From positions 1-52,525 of the forward strand of contig JAGXAJ010000024.1 in the NCBI GenBank assembly GCA_018971625.1: a stretch of DNA of 52,525 nucleotides. Direction: 5' to 3'. This document shows positions 27,346-37,512 of this stretch, piece after piece; the first letter of the stretch is position 1, and the number at the start of each line of letters is the position of its first letter. The notes below the pieces were generated by a model, which worked only from the letters and a program-made list of their open reading frames with translations, searched no databases and was not told the DNA's origin. The DNA comes from Pseudomonadota bacterium (lineage in GTDB: Bacteria > Pseudomonadota > Alphaproteobacteria > Rhizobiales > Xanthobacteraceae). A program made the translations under genes and the position numbers.

Positions 27346-27816
27346 GGTCTTCATATCCTTCTTTTTGCGGCAGGTTGGCTGGGCCCTGACGGCGCACCTA
27401 ACCGAACCCCCAAACGATCAAATACTCGCGATATTGCGACGGTGAGCCTCATATAGGAGGGGGGGCAGGGCCTGCAAGGACCGAACGCAATCTTGAGGCC
27501 CTAAAACCATCCGGTGCAGTTGGTGTCCACGGAGCGAGGGTCTATAGGTCAGGAGCACCAGCGGGATCCCGTGGCGTAATGTGGATGAAGGGTTGGCGGA
27601 GCGAGGAAGCGCAACCTCGCCCCGACCACCGCTAGGCGTCAGTTGGCGTCTCTTGGCCTGTTGCTCAGGCGGCAAAGCAGCTAAAACGCACACAAGCCGG
27701 AGACCCCGTCGACAAGTCTTGCCGACAAACCTTGCTGAGGCGTCTTGGCAACAGCCCTGTCGACCCGGGTTTGGCCGACCATTGAACAGCCTCAATGCCA
27801 ACCGAGTAGATTTTTC
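27346..27816. other. 471-bp divergent region upstream of dnaK
   Basis: It holds the dnaK promoter (27450-27478) and a leader of about 100 nt before the dnaK ATG. From 27480 to 27816 I find no credible gene, RNA or repeat. The promoter of the divergent secreted-protein gene presumably lies here but was not identified. Confidence 0.5.
27450..27478 (-). promoter_or_regulatory. Sigma32-type heat-shock promoter of dnaK
   Basis: On the minus strand CTTG (27478-27475), a 17-nt spacer and CCTATATG (27457-27450) match the alphaproteobacterial sigma32 pattern CTTG-N17-18-CYTAT. Transcription would start near 27443, about 100 nt before the dnaK ATG. No CIRCE operator is visible nearby. Confidence 0.7.
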
Positions 27817-28752
27817 ATGAAGTCCATTCGATTTGTGTCCGCCGTCGCCCTGCTCGTCGTCAGCCTGTGCCCGGCCCTCGCGGCCGATCCGGTCTTCCCG
27901 CCGGGCAGCCGGGTTGGATTGACGCCGCTGGTGGGCCTGGTCCCGGCCAAGACCTTCACCGGATTCGAAACCGACGATCACGGCGTCAAGGTGCTGGTAG
28001 CGGAGCTTCCGCCCGACGCCTATGGGGAGGTCGCGAAAGCCTTCAAGGCCGAATCCTCTAGCGTTCCCGGCGTCAAGCCCGCGACGATCGAGACCGCGGC
28101 CGGCACCGCCTACTACACTACCGAAACCGCCATGAATGACGGCGTCAACGTGCGGCGCTATTCAATGATCATGCCGGCCGAAACATTCTCCGGCTATATT
28201 GCCGTACAGGTTCCCGAAAACGCCGGCAAGATCTATACGGACCAGGCGATACGCCAGATGTTTGCATCGGCTGTCGTGCGCAAGCAGGTTCCGGTTGACG
28301 AGCAACTCGCGCAATTGCCGTTCAAGGTCACCGACCTCGCCGATTTCAAGAACGTACGGACGCTGGGGGCCGGCGCCGCGGTCATCCTCGCCGACAATGA
28401 TGAAGCGACCGGATTTGAGGGGGCACCCTTCATGATCATGGGCCTGATCGGAAATACACCGGCGCAACCCGAAGATCGCGACCGCTTCGCCCAGGAGATC
28501 GCGCGGACGATTCCCGGAATACGCGGCGCACGGCTGACCATGTCGGAGCCGATCCGGATTGACAGCATGCCAGGATTCGAAACGCGGCTCGACGCGTCTG
28601 ATGGCAAGGACAACACCCCGGTCACCGTGGTGCAATGGCTGCGGTTCGGCGGCCCGACGGTCATGCGGATCATCGGAATCGCGCCGCACGATCAATGGGA
28701 AAAAGCATTCCCGCGCTTCCGTGCCGTGCGCGACGGAATTCAGATGCGCTGA
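27817..28752 (+). CDS. Hypothetical secreted protein
   Basis: This 311-residue protein has a Sec signal peptide (KSIRFVSAVALLVVSLCPALAAD, cleavage after ALA). The mature chain has repeated short beta-type segments (FTGFETDDHGVKVLVAELP, YYTTETAMNDGV, FSGYIAVQVPENA) and no Cys after the signal region. I recognise no characterised family; alphaproteobacterial homologues are probably annotated as hypothetical. It lies between divergent dnaK and convergent grpE, so its position does not tie it to the chaperones. ATG 27817 is set by the signal peptide; the ribosome-binding site is weak. Confidence 0.72.
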   Translation: MKSIRFVSAVALLVVSLCPALAADPVFPPGSRVGLTPLVGLVPAKTFTGFETDDHGVKVLVAELPPDAYGEVAKAFKAESSSVPGVKPATIETAAGTAYYTTETAMNDGVNVRRYSMIMPAETFSGYIAVQVPENAGKIYTDQAIRQMFASAVVRKQVPVDEQLAQLPFKVTDLADFKNVRTLGAGAAVILADNDEATGFEGAPFMIMGLIGNTPAQPEDRDRFAQEIARTIPGIRGARLTMSEPIRIDSMPGFETRLDASDGKDNTPVTVVQWLRFGGPTVMRIIGIAPHDQWEKAFPRFRAVRDGIQMR

Positions 28753-28801
28753 CCGCAGCACTTGCTGTTACAGCGCTTGCCGTCGCAAGATTTAAGAAAA
28801 C

Positions 28802-29419
28802 TCAAGCCACGCCGCTCGGCTCGTTGCCATTGGCGGGTGCCACCTTGGCGCCGCCCTTGGAGACCCCGACCAGCGCCGGCCGCAGCACGCGCTCGCTGAT
28901 CATGTAACCGGCCTGCACGACCTGCACGACGGTCCCCGCGGGGACCGTCGCATCTGGAACCTCAAACATCGCCTGCTGGAAATTCGGATTGAATTTCTCG
29001 CCCGAGGGATCGAATTTCTTGACGCCGTTCTTTTCCAGCGCGTTGAGCAGCGAACGCTCGGTCAGCTCGACGCCTTCGATCAGCGCCTTGAGGCCGGGAT
29101 CGGCCGCCGCCTTGGCTTCCGCCGGCACCGCGTCCAGCGCGCGCTGCAGATTGTCGGCGATCTCGAGCACGTCGCGGGCAAAGCCGGTGATGCCGTAGGT
29201 GCGGGCGTCGGCCACTTCGCGGCTGGTGCGCTTGCGCAGGTTTTCCATCTCCGCCAGCGTCCGCAGCATCTTGTCGCGCGACTCGGCGGCTTCCTTTGTC
29301 AACGCCTCTACCGAGCCTTCCTCGGGATCGTCGGGCATGATGTAGGGCTTGGAGATCACGGGCTCGCCGGCCTGCGCCGCATTCGCCGGATCTTCGTTCG
29401 GCCGGTCGGGATCGGTCAT
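28802..29419 (-). CDS. grpE: Nucleotide exchange factor GrpE
   Basis: This 205-residue co-chaperone releases ADP from DnaK. A disordered acidic N-terminus is followed by a long helix (about residues 35-95, with [18 protein letters not shown]) and the beta-wing domain with the GrpE signature region [14 protein letters not shown]...[23 protein letters not shown] sequence. Length is typical. It follows hrcA on the same strand after a 208-bp gap that contains a dispersed repeat. Confidence 0.97.
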   Translation of the reverse strand: MTDPDRPNEDPANAAQAGEPVISKPYIMPDDPEEGSVEALTKEAAESRDKMLRTLAEMENLRKRTSREVADARTYGITGFARDVLEIADNLQRALDAVPAEAKAAADPGLKALIEGVELTERSLLNALEKNGVKKFDPSGEKFNPNFQQAMFEVPDATVPAGTVVQVVQAGYMISERVLRPALVGVSKGGAKVAPANGNEPSGVA

Positions 29420-29545
29420 GGGTCGCCTTCTCGAAAAATCGCGTCTGGACCAAATTGTGGAACTGCTGGCGGGGATATCGTGCTTTAGGCGCGAAAATCA
29501 AGCTGGATCCCAGCTCTGATGAGATCAGAACGGGCCAAGGTTTCA

Positions 29546-29623
29546 TTTTGACGCGTTTTCTTCAGGCGAACCGGCGGCCGACCGCGGATCAAGCCCGAGA
29601 GCATGCTTCGCTCGAAAACGCTA
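29546..29623. repeat. Dispersed hairpin repeat, family A, copy 1
   Basis: It begins TTTTGACGCGTTTTCTT and ends TTCGCTCGAAAACGCTA, with inverted GCGTTTTC/GAAAACGC arms. Compared with the other three copies in the window, the centre holds about 30 extra bases. It lies between the hrcA stop and grpE. Confidence 0.8.
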
Positions 29624-29627
29624 CAGT

Positions 29628-30716
29628 TCATCCGCCCAGCATCCGGCTGACGATTCGGGCGGCGTAGTCCACCGTCGGAATCACCCTGGCATAGTTCAGC
29701 CGGGTCGGCCCGATCACGCCGAGCACCCCGACAATGTGACCGGCGCCATCGCTATAGGGCGCGATGATGGTGGAGGAACCGGACAGCGAAAACAGCTTGT
29801 TTTCCGATCCGATGAAAATCCGCACCCCCTCGGCGCGTTCGGCACGGCCCAGCAGGTCGATCACGCCGCGCTTGGTCTCAAGATCGTCGAACAAGAGCCG
29901 GACCCGTTCCAGATCTTCCAGCGCGCGCAAGTCTTCCAGCAGATTGGCGTGGCCGCGCACGATCAATTGGCGGTCTTCCTTCTCGCCACCGGACCAGCTC
30001 GCCAGTCCCGCAGCGATGACCTTATGGGTCAGTTGATCGAGTTCGGTGCGGTCTTGCGTCAATGCGGTTTCAAGTTCGAGCCGCGCTTCCGCCAGCGTGC
30101 GTCCCCGGATCCGCGCATTGAGAAAATTGGTGGCTTCGGTCAGTGCCGAGGAAGGAACGCCCGAAGGCAGCGTCAGCACGCGGTTCTCGACCTGGCCGTC
30201 CTCTCCGACCAGCACCACCAGCGCCTTTTCCGGCTCCAGCCGCACGAACTCGATATGTTTCAGCCGCGAATTGGACTTGGCGGTCAGCACCACCGCCGCC
30301 GCGCGGGTCAGCCCTGACAGCCGCGTCAACGCCTCGCCGAGCGCTGCCTCGACCGATTGCGCGCGGCCGACCGAGGCGAGCTGGGTTTTTATCGACTCCC
30401 GCTCCGCCTCGGTGAGATCGCCGAGCTGCATCAAGGCGTCGACGAAGAAACGCAAGCCGCGTTCGGTGGGCAGGCGGCCGGCCGACGTATGCGGCGCATA
30501 GACCAGGCCCAACTGCTCGAGGTCCGACATCACGTTGCGCACCGAGGCCGGCGACAGTGGCACTGCGATCAGGCGCGAAACGTTGCGCGAGCCCACGGGT
30601 TCGCCGGTCGCGAGATAGCTCTCGACGATTTGACGAAATATGTCTCGCGAACGCTCGTTGAGCTGGGCAAGGCCGGCATTTGGCGCGATCAGGCCGATCG
30701 GATCGTGTTGGGCCAC
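29628..30716 (-). CDS. hrcA: Heat-inducible transcription repressor HrcA
   Basis: This 362-residue repressor binds CIRCE operators, typically upstream of groESL. An N-terminal winged helix ([20 protein letters not shown], then [19 protein letters not shown]) is followed by a GAF-like dimerisation domain and the C-terminus [22 protein letters not shown] 30716 is preferred to an ATG 36 bp upstream: GGAG lies 6 nt before it and the protein then begins [12 protein letters not shown] as in relatives. No CIRCE palindrome is visible in the window, so its target is elsewhere. grpE follows. Confidence 0.96.
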   Translation of the reverse strand: MAQHDPIGLIAPNAGLAQLNERSRDIFRQIVESYLATGEPVGSRNVSRLIAVPLSPASVRNVMSDLEQLGLVYAPHTSAGRLPTERGLRFFVDALMQLGDLTEAERESIKTQLASVGRAQSVEAALGEALTRLSGLTRAAAVVLTAKSNSRLKHIEFVRLEPEKALVVLVGEDGQVENRVLTLPSGVPSSALTEATNFLNARIRGRTLAEARLELETALTQDRTELDQLTHKVIAAGLASWSGGEKEDRQLIVRGHANLLEDLRALEDLERVRLLFDDLETKRGVIDLLGRAERAEGVRIFIGSENKLFSLSGSSTIIAPYSDGAGHIVGVLGVIGPTRLNYARVIPTVDYAARIVSRMLGG

Positions 30717-30874
30717 GGAATACTCCCCCTCGACAATCCCTAATCTGTCCATCGCCGCGGCGGCTTACAAGGCGCCAACAGGACCAAAACCCCTTGCCGC
30801 TGCCGCTTCCCCCACCTACAAGCACCGCGAATGCGTCATTTTACCGAAACTTTCGCAACTACCGGAGGATTCAC

Positions 30875-31588
30875 ATGCGGCCAAGCCGACGTGCGCCAGA
30901 TGAACTGCGCGCCGTGTCGCTCGAGCGCGGGGTCGTGAAATACGCCGAAGGTTCGTGCATGGTCAAATTCGGCGATACCCATGTGCTGGTGACGGCGACG
31001 CTGGAAGAGCGACTGCCGCCCTGGCTCAAGGGCCAGGGCCGCGGCTGGGTCACCGCCGAATACGGCATGCTGCCACGCGCGACACTGGAGCGGACCCGGC
31101 GCGAGGCAGCGGCCGGCAAGCAAGGCGGACGCACGGTCGAAATCCAGCGCCTGATCGGCCGTTCCCTGCGGGCCGCCGTCGATCTCGAGGCGCTCGGCGA
31201 GCGCCAGATTACGGTGGATTGCGACGTGCTGCAGGCCGACGGCGGCACGCGCACCGCCTCGATCACCGGCGCCTGGGTTGCGCTCGCCGATTGCATCGGA
31301 TGGATGAAGAACCGCAACATGATGAAGGGCAACGTGCTGCGCGACAACATCGCCGCGATCTCCTGCGGCATCTATGGCGGCACGCCGGTGCTCGATCTCG
31401 ATTATGCCGAGGATTCCGAGGCCGACACTGATGCCAATTTCGTCATGACCGGCGATGGCCGCATCATCGAGGTGCAGGGCACCGCGGAAAAGACCCCGTT
31501 CTCACAGGACGAATTCCTGGCGCTGATGGCGCTGGCGCGCAAGGGTGTCGCCCGGCTGGTGGATTTGCAGAAAATGGCGGTGGCGTGA
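30875..31588 (+). CDS. rph: Ribonuclease PH
   Basis: This 237-residue phosphorolytic 3'-5' exonuclease trims tRNA 3' ends. Family sequences are present from the start: [57 protein letters not shown] (substrate loop), and [19 protein letters not shown]. Length is typical (238). CGGAGGA is a strong Shine-Dalgarno sequence 6-7 nt before ATG 30875. It is divergent from hrcA (158 bp) and followed by rdgB after a repeat. Confidence 0.98.
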   Translation: MRPSRRAPDELRAVSLERGVVKYAEGSCMVKFGDTHVLVTATLEERLPPWLKGQGRGWVTAEYGMLPRATLERTRREAAAGKQGGRTVEIQRLIGRSLRAAVDLEALGERQITVDCDVLQADGGTRTASITGAWVALADCIGWMKNRNMMKGNVLRDNIAAISCGIYGGTPVLDLDYAEDSEADTDANFVMTGDGRIIEVQGTAEKTPFSQDEFLALMALARKGVARLVDLQKMAVA

Positions 31589-31627
31589 TGTCAGGCTGTG
31601 CGCCCGCTGGTATGCAATTGGATCTTG

Positions 31628-31683
31628 TTTTGACGCGTTTCCTTGGCGCGAACCGGCCATCACTTCGCTCGAAAACACTCTAG
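31628..31683. repeat. Dispersed hairpin repeat, family A, copy 2
   Basis: It runs from TTTTGACGCGTTTCCTT to GCTCGAAAACACTCTAG in the rph-rdgB gap, ending 4 bp before the rdgB ATG. Its arms GCGTTT/AAAC(A)C are slightly degenerate. Confidence 0.8.
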
Positions 31684-31687
31684 CCAC

Positions 31688-32323
31688 ATGCATCGTCGAA
31701 TTACCGGCCGACTAGTGATCGCGACCCACAATCCCGGCAAGCTTGCCGAGATGCGTGAACTGCTGGCACCCTACGGCATCGAGGCGAATTCGGCCGGCGA
31801 ACTGGGCCTGGCCGAACCCGACGAAACCGGCACGACGTTTATCGCCAACGCGCGAATCAAGGCGACCGCCGCTGCGCAGGTCGCAAAACTTCCCGCGTTC
31901 GCTGACGACTCAGGCCTGGTGGTCGATGCACTGGACGGCGCGCCCGGAACTTATTCGGCGCGCTGGGCCGGACCGAACAAGGATTTCACGGCGGCGATGA
32001 CGCGGATCGAGCGATTGTTGCAGGAGCGTGGCGCGACCACGCCCGACAAGCGCAGGGCACATTTCGTCTCGGCCCTCTGCGTCGCCTGGCCCGACGATCA
32101 TCTCGAGCAAGTCGAGGCTCGCGTCGACGGCACGCTGGTATGGCCGCCGCGCGGCAGCGCCGGTTTTGGCTATGATCCGGCGTTTCTGCCGGACGGACAT
32201 CAGCGTACCTTCGGCGAGATGACCAGCATCGAAAAACACGGTCTGCCGCCGCTGGGCCTGGGACTATCGCATCGCGCCCGCGCCTTTGCGAAGCTCGCGG
32301 AGATGTGCCTTGAGCCGGCCTGA
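31688..32323 (+). CDS. rdgB: dITP/XTP pyrophosphatase (RdgB/HAM1)
   Basis: This 211-residue enzyme cleans the nucleotide pool by hydrolysing dITP, ITP and XTP. Family motifs are present: [13 protein letters not shown] at residues 8-20, [17 protein letters not shown], and [17 protein letters not shown] 31688 is set by homology; no strong Shine-Dalgarno sequence is seen because the family A repeat ends just upstream. Its end overlaps the hemW start. Confidence 0.97.
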   Translation: MHRRITGRLVIATHNPGKLAEMRELLAPYGIEANSAGELGLAEPDETGTTFIANARIKATAAAQVAKLPAFADDSGLVVDALDGAPGTYSARWAGPNKDFTAAMTRIERLLQERGATTPDKRRAHFVSALCVAWPDDHLEQVEARVDGTLVWPPRGSAGFGYDPAFLPDGHQRTFGEMTSIEKHGLPPLGLGLSHRARAFAKLAEMCLEPA

Positions 32324-33467
32324 CAGGGAAGCGTTCGGCGTTTACGTTCACTGGCCGTTTTGCCTGTCGAAATGTCCGTATTGCGATTTCAACAGCCACG
32401 TCAGGCAGACGCCGATCGACGAAGAACGCTTCGCGCGTGCGTTTGCGCGCGAGATCGAAACCACTGCGGCGCGGGTGCCCGGCCGCGAGGTAACGTCGAT
32501 CTTTCTCGGCGGCGGCACGCCGTCGCTGATGCAGCCGCGGAGCGTCGGCGCGGTTCTCGATGCGATTGGAAAACACTGGCGCGTCGCGACCGACGCCGAA
32601 GTCACGCTGGAAGCCAATCCCACCAGCGTGGAAGCGACGCGGTTTCACGGCTATCGCGCGGCCGGCGTCAACCGGGTTTCGCTCGGCGTGCAGGCGCTCG
32701 ACGACGCTTCGCTGAAAGCGCTCGGACGATTGCACAGCGCGCGCGAGGCGCTGGATGCGGTCGCGATCGCACGCAGCGCGTTCGATCGCTATTCATTCGA
32801 TCTGATCTACGCCCGTCCCGCCCAGACGCCACAAATATGGGCCGATGAGCTGAAGCTCGCGATTTCGGAAGCCGCGGAGCATTTGTCGCTGTACCAGCTC
32901 ACCATCGAGGAAGGCACGCCGTTCTTCGGCCTGCACGCCGTGGGCAAGCTGAAGACGCCCGACGAGACGGTCGCGCGCGCGCTGTACGACGTGACGCAGG
33001 ACGTCTGCGCGCAGCATGGCCTGCCGGCTTACGAAATTTCCAATCACGCGCGTCCCGGCGCGGAGTGCAGGCATAATCTGGTCTATTGGCGCGGCAAGGA
33101 ATATGCCGGCATCGGTCCGGGCGCCCATGCGCGGCTCGATATCGACGGCACCCGGCATGCGATCGCAACCGAAAAGCGGCCGGAATCCTGGCTGATGCGG
33201 GTCGAAGCCAGCGGCCATGGCATCATCACTGATGATTTGCTCGATAGCGAAGAGCGCGCCGATGAATTTTTGTTGATGGGCCTTCGGCTCGCCGAAGGCA
33301 TCGACCCCAAGCGTTACGCTGCCCTGTCGGGCCGCATGCTCGATCCGGCACGGATTGCGTTATTGCGCGAGGAAGGCGCGATCACGGTCGACGCCGACGG
33401 GCGGCTGCGGGTCACGCAGTCAGGTTTCCCGGTGCTGGACGCGGTGGTGGCGGATCTTGCCGCGTAG
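32310..33467 (+). CDS. hemW: Radical SAM coproporphyrinogen III oxidase-like HemW
   Basis: This 385-residue HemW-family heme chaperone is related to HemN and binds heme rather than acting as the main oxidase. The radical-SAM motif is [10 protein letters not shown], then [10 protein letters not shown] and [11 protein letters not shown]-terminal HemN domain contains [19 protein letters not shown] 32310 is the likely start: GCGGAG lies 7-8 nt upstream, no ATG gives the motif intact, and this creates a 14-bp overlap with rdgB typical of coupled genes. An earlier TTG at 32286 is possible. Confidence 0.94.
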   Translation: MSRPDREAFGVYVHWPFCLSKCPYCDFNSHVRQTPIDEERFARAFAREIETTAARVPGREVTSIFLGGGTPSLMQPRSVGAVLDAIGKHWRVATDAEVTLEANPTSVEATRFHGYRAAGVNRVSLGVQALDDASLKALGRLHSAREALDAVAIARSAFDRYSFDLIYARPAQTPQIWADELKLAISEAAEHLSLYQLTIEEGTPFFGLHAVGKLKTPDETVARALYDVTQDVCAQHGLPAYEISNHARPGAECRHNLVYWRGKEYAGIGPGAHARLDIDGTRHAIATEKRPESWLMRVEASGHGIITDDLLDSEERADEFLLMGLRLAEGIDPKRYAALSGRMLDPARIALLREEGAITVDADGRLRVTQSGFPVLDAVVADLAA

Positions 33468-33496
33468 GGGCTGGTTCGAACCGGCTTCTATTTTTG

Positions 33497-33548
33497 TTTT
33501 GACGCGTTTCTTCACGCGAACCGGATTCCACTTCGCTCGAAAACGCTA
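33497..33548. repeat. Dispersed hairpin repeat, family A, copy 3
   Basis: It runs from TTTTGACGCGTTTCTTCAC to CGCTCGAAAACGCTA, between the convergent hemW and lipoprotein genes. It ends 2 bp before the stop codon of the latter and could act as a terminator hairpin. Confidence 0.8.
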
Positions 33549-33550
33549 TG

Positions 33551-34804
33551 TCAGGCACCAAAGCTCTTCGGCGATCCCGCAACCGCAACGCCCCCGCCCG
33601 ATCCGACTCGCATCACCGCAAGGCCGCGTTCGTTGGTGCCGTCGGAGCGGAAGCGGAACAGACCATCGATGCCGGCAAAGCCCGATGGATTAGTCAGCAC
33701 CTCGGGCGAGAAGCGTTGTTGCCCCTGGGTCCGTGCTAGTGCGGCGACCAGCGCTACGGCGTCATAGGCGAGCGTCGCCGTGCGGACGGGATCGGAGCCA
33801 TATCGGGCGCGGTAGCGTCCGGAGAAATTGCGGAAGCCGGCAGGATCGGGCGCCGCATAAAGTCCGCCTTGCAAGGACGGCGCCGCGAACACACGCGGAT
33901 TGTCCCACAGGCCGGTGCCGAGCAACTGGATATTTCTCAAATTGGCGCCGGCCGCGGTAAGCGCGTCGGCGACGGCCACTACCGAATCGCCATCGTCGGC
34001 AATGAAAAGCGCATCCGCCGAACCCAATCCCTGCGCCACCGTGCGCGCCGGGCCCGCGCGATCGGCGCCATATTTTTCGAACGCCACCACCCGCCCGCCC
34101 TTGCGGCCGACGGCCTGCTTGAACGCCGCCTCCACCACATTGCCATAGGCGTTGTCTGGCAAAAGCGCGGCAAAGGATCGCTTTCCGATCGAAGCCGAAT
34201 AGTCGATGATTCGGTTGACATCCGACTCTGGCAAGAAGCTCAGCAGATAAACGCCGCGGCCGGCGATGTTGGAATCGGTCGAGAACGCGATCACCGATAC
34301 GCCGCGGGCGCGCGCCAGTTGCGCGGTCGCCGGAACCGACAGCGCAAATAGCGGGCCAAGAATAATCTCGGCGCCTTCGTCCAGTGCCTGCTGCGTTCCC
34401 TGCTGCGCACCCTGCGCGCTGCCGCCATCGTCCTTGATCAGTAGCTGGATGTTCGGGTTCTGGAATTCCGCCAGCGCCATCTCGGCGGCGTTTTTCATCG
34501 ATTGCGCGGCGACGCCGGCATTGCCGGCCGCCGACAGTGGCAGGATCAATCCCACCTTTACCTGTCCGTTGCCGACCGCCTGCGGCTGCTGGGCCGGTCC
34601 GGCAGGACCGGGCGAGGCGCCCGGCGATGCAAGCGGGTTGGAAAACTGGCTGAGGCTCTGCTGCACGCCGGCACAGGCCGAAAGCAATGGCGCGCCCAAG
34701 ATGAGGCCGATCACGGTCCGCCGGGTCGCCCTGACAGGCCGGGACCGGGATTCTTCGGTTTGGGGCTCCTCCACCGGAGGCTTGGGATCGAGCGGACCCA
34801 CCAT
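33551..34804 (-). CDS. Penicillin-binding protein activator-like lipoprotein (LppC/LpoA-related)
   Basis: This 417-residue protein has an N-terminal basic region (RATRRTVIGLILGAPLLSAC) with lipobox LLSAC. A Pro/Ala/Gln-rich linker follows, then a type I periplasmic-binding-protein fold (VKVGLILPLSAAGNAGVAAQ; IILGPLFALSVPAT; ALFIADDGDS). In E. coli, LpoA activates PBP1a, and yraL(rsmI)-lpoA-yraN are neighbours; here the gene is divergent from rsmI, with yraN behind, which supports the assignment. It lacks the N-terminal TPR domain of LpoA. ATG 34804 is preferred to 34858. An amino-acid-transporter binding protein is an alternative. Confidence 0.82.
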   Translation of the reverse strand: MVGPLDPKPPVEEPQTEESRSRPVRATRRTVIGLILGAPLLSACAGVQQSLSQFSNPLASPGASPGPAGPAQQPQAVGNGQVKVGLILPLSAAGNAGVAAQSMKNAAEMALAEFQNPNIQLLIKDDGGSAQGAQQGTQQALDEGAEIILGPLFALSVPATAQLARARGVSVIAFSTDSNIAGRGVYLLSFLPESDVNRIIDYSASIGKRSFAALLPDNAYGNVVEAAFKQAVGRKGGRVVAFEKYGADRAGPARTVAQGLGSADALFIADDGDSVVAVADALTAAGANLRNIQLLGTGLWDNPRVFAAPSLQGGLYAAPDPAGFRNFSGRYRARYGSDPVRTATLAYDAVALVAALARTQGQQRFSPEVLTNPSGFAGIDGLFRFRSDGTNERGLAVMRVGSGGGVAVAGSPKSFGA

Positions 34805-35031
34805 CACATCTCTCTCTCTTGACTGATCTTGACCGACCGCAATCGACCACGACGTCATCCTTGGGCGAGGCTAGGGGATGGATTCAGGCATATTGTCGAC
34901 GAATAGTTAACCAAAACAAATGGATTATACCCAGTCCGCACGCCGGCTGCATCTCGCTTGGTCCGGTTCCCGCCTGCCTTTCGAGGCACCGCGATATAGC
35001 GCTTACGCCTTGTCCCCTCTAGATTGGAACA

Positions 35032-35985
35032 ATGCGGGCAAAAGCACCATCCATCTACGCATCGGAATCGGCGGGTTCTGTCATCAGGACATTTTCCGTG
35101 GGTCACCACGCCCTGACCGTGCCGAAGGCCGCGCCCGGGCTGCATCTGGTCGCAACGCCGATCGGTAACCTCGGCGACATTACGCTGCGCGCGCTGGAAA
35201 TCCTTGCTGGCGTCGACATCATCGCCTGCGAGGACACCCGAATCACCCGTCGGCTTACCGAACGCTACGCGATTTCAGCGCAATTAATGCCCTATCATGA
35301 ACATAACGCAGCCTTGGCGAGGCCAAGGATCCTGGAACGGCTGGCGCAAGGCGCCTCGATCGCGCTGGTCTCGGACGCCGGCACGCCGCTGATTTCCGAT
35401 CCCGGTTTCAAGCTGGTGCGCGAGGTTTGCGCCGCCGGCTATGCCGTGATCGCGTTGCCGGGGCCATCGGCGGTGCTGGCGGCATTGTCGGTCGCAGCAT
35501 TGCCGACCGACCGGTTTTTCTTTGAGGGGTTCCTGCCACCGAAAGAGACTGCGCGTCGCGCGCGGCTCAAGGAATTGGCGCGAATCGAGGCGACGCTTGT
35601 CATGTTCGAATCGGGCAGCCGCGTGCAGGACACGTTAGCCGATCTCGCCGAGATAATGGGCGATCGCGACGCCGCAATTTGTCGTGAAATGACAAAACTG
35701 CATGAGGAAACAAGACGCGCGCCGCTCTCGCAGCTGGCGCTGGCCGCCGGGACATTGGAAACCCGTGGCGAGTTCGTGCTGGTGATCGGACCGCCCGCGG
35801 ACACGGCCGTCATGGCAGCGCACCAACTGGACGAATTGCTGCGAGAAAGGCTGGTCCGCGACAGCGTCAAGGACGCCGTGGCACATGTGGTCGAATTGTC
35901 AGGCCATCCGCGCCGCGAGATCTATGCCCGCGCGTTGCAGCTTGCCAAACAGCGTGATGCGGAAGGTGAAAATGGCAAAGGTTGA
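35032..35985 (+). CDS. rsmI: 16S rRNA 2'-O-methyltransferase RsmI
   Basis: This 317-residue tetrapyrrole-methylase-fold enzyme 2'-O-methylates C1402 of 16S rRNA. Motifs in order: [17 protein letters not shown] (about residues 40-56), [51 protein letters not shown] and EMTKLHEE. The first 35 residues extend beyond the E. coli protein, so an internal start is possible. yraN overlaps its end by 14 bp. Confidence 0.97.
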   Translation: MRAKAPSIYASESAGSVIRTFSVGHHALTVPKAAPGLHLVATPIGNLGDITLRALEILAGVDIIACEDTRITRRLTERYAISAQLMPYHEHNAALARPRILERLAQGASIALVSDAGTPLISDPGFKLVREVCAAGYAVIALPGPSAVLAALSVAALPTDRFFFEGFLPPKETARRARLKELARIEATLVMFESGSRVQDTLADLAEIMGDRDAAICREMTKLHEETRRAPLSQLALAAGTLETRGEFVLVIGPPADTAVMAAHQLDELLRERLVRDSVKDAVAHVVELSGHPRREIYARALQLAKQRDAEGENGKG

Positions 35986-36376
35986 CGCCGAAACGGTGCC
36001 AGCAAAGGCCGCTTCCCCGGAACGCGTCGCCGCGTTCCGCACCGGCCTGTCCGCCGAGGCCCGCGCCGCCGCCTTTCTGATGGCCAAGGGTTACCGCATC
36101 CTGGCAAAGCGCTTTCGCACACCTTACGGCGAGATCGACCTGGTGGCGCGCCGCCGTAACGTGCTTGCTTTCGTCGAGGTCAAGGCGCGCGCCAGCCTCG
36201 ATGACGCCGCCTATGCGGTAACGCCACGACAGCAACGGCGCATCATCGATGCCGCGCAAGGCTGGCTGATGACGCATCCCGAGCATGCCCAATTCGAGTT
36301 GCGTTTTGACGCGATGCTGATTGCGCCGAGGCGTCTGCCGCGTCATCTGTTAGCGGCATTCGACGCCAGCACCTGA
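35972..36376 (+). CDS. UPF0102 / YraN family protein
   Basis: This 134-residue protein has a PD-(D/E)xK-like nuclease fold of unknown function: [20 protein letters not shown], then [22 protein letters not shown], where Glu-Asp and Glu-x-Lys form the putative active site. It is conserved next to rsmI in many proteobacteria. ATG 35972 has GGAAGGTG upstream and overlaps rsmI, indicating translational coupling. gshB follows 49 bp later. Confidence 0.93.
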   Translation: MAKVDAETVPAKAASPERVAAFRTGLSAEARAAAFLMAKGYRILAKRFRTPYGEIDLVARRRNVLAFVEVKARASLDDAAYAVTPRQQRRIIDAAQGWLMTHPEHAQFELRFDAMLIAPRRLPRHLLAAFDAST

Positions 36377-36425
36377 CGTCTCGCCAGCCGAGAGCCCAAG
36401 ATCAGCCGCCAGCCCGAGACCCGCC

Positions 36426-37370
36426 ATGAAACTCAATGTCGCCGTCCAGATGGACCCCATCGCCCATATTAACATTCGGGGCGATTCGACATTTGCGCTG
36501 CTGCTGGAGGCGCAGAGGCGCGGCCATGGACTATCCTATTACACACCCGACAAATTGTCGTTGCGCGGCGAGGATCTGATGGCTCCCGTCCAGGTGCTGA
36601 CCGTGCGCGACGAACCCGGAAACCATTTCACCCTGGGCGAGCCAAGGCGCGAGGCGCTTGCGACCTTCGATGTCATCCTGCTGCGGCAGGACCCGCCGTT
36701 CGACCTCGCCTACATTACCTCGACGCATCTGCTCGAGCGAATCCATCCCAAAACGCTGGTCGTGAACGACCCTGCCAGCGTGCGCGGCGCGCCAGAAAAG
36801 ATGTTCGTGATGAATTTCCCGCAGCTGATGCCGCCGACACTGATCTCGCGCGACCTCGACGAGATCAACGCCTTCCGCGACGAACACGGCGCGGGCGTAA
36901 TGAAGCCGCTGCACGGCCATGGCGGCGCGGCGGTGTTTCGCGTCATGCCGCAGGATATGAATTTCGGCTCGCTGTTCGACATGTTCTCGGTAACTTTCAG
37001 GGAGCCTTGGGTAATCCAGCGCTTCCTTCCCGAGATCAAGCATGGCGACAAACGCATCATCCTTGTCGACGGCGAGTTCGCAGGCGCCATCAACCGCGTG
37101 CCGGCCGCCGACGATCTACGCTCAAACATGGTTCGCGGCGGCGCCGCGCATGCCACCGACCTGTCGCCGCGCGAACGCGAGATCTGCGCCACGGTCGGCC
37201 CGAGTCTGCGGGAGCGCGGGCTATTGTTCGTCGGCCTCGACGTGATCGACGGCAAGCTTACCGAAATCAACGTCACCTCGCCAACCGGCATCCGCGCCAT
37301 CGCACGGCTTAACGGTCTCGACGTGGCGGCAAAGATCTGGGACGCAATCGAGATGAAGCGGAACGGGTAA
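36426..37370 (+). CDS. gshB: Glutathione synthetase
   Basis: This 314-residue ATP-grasp enzyme joins gamma-glutamylcysteine to glycine. N-terminal [20 protein letters not shown] is family-typical, then [29 protein letters not shown] (ATP-grasp loop), and the C-terminal metal/ATP region [21 protein letters not shown]. Length matches E. coli GshB (316). It belongs to the rsmI-yraN-gshB run. Confidence 0.98.
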   Translation: MKLNVAVQMDPIAHINIRGDSTFALLLEAQRRGHGLSYYTPDKLSLRGEDLMAPVQVLTVRDEPGNHFTLGEPRREALATFDVILLRQDPPFDLAYITSTHLLERIHPKTLVVNDPASVRGAPEKMFVMNFPQLMPPTLISRDLDEINAFRDEHGAGVMKPLHGHGGAAVFRVMPQDMNFGSLFDMFSVTFREPWVIQRFLPEIKHGDKRIILVDGEFAGAINRVPAADDLRSNMVRGGAAHATDLSPREREICATVGPSLRERGLLFVGLDVIDGKLTEINVTSPTGIRAIARLNGLDVAAKIWDAIEMKRNG

Positions 37371-37512
37371 GTATAGTCCGATCGGGTCAATTCGCGGCAA
37401 AGTACGGCTTGAAGGGCGGATCTGCGAAATGGTCATCGAACCAATAATGTTCTTGTAATGTTCTTGCTATTCCGGCCATTTTCCTCTAGCCTTCGATGTG
37501 GGGGAGGACTGT

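Noticed and set aside
30717..30874. Possible CIRCE operator between hrcA and rph
   Set aside because: No TTAGCACTC-N9-GAGTGCTAA or close variant could be found there or elsewhere in the window.
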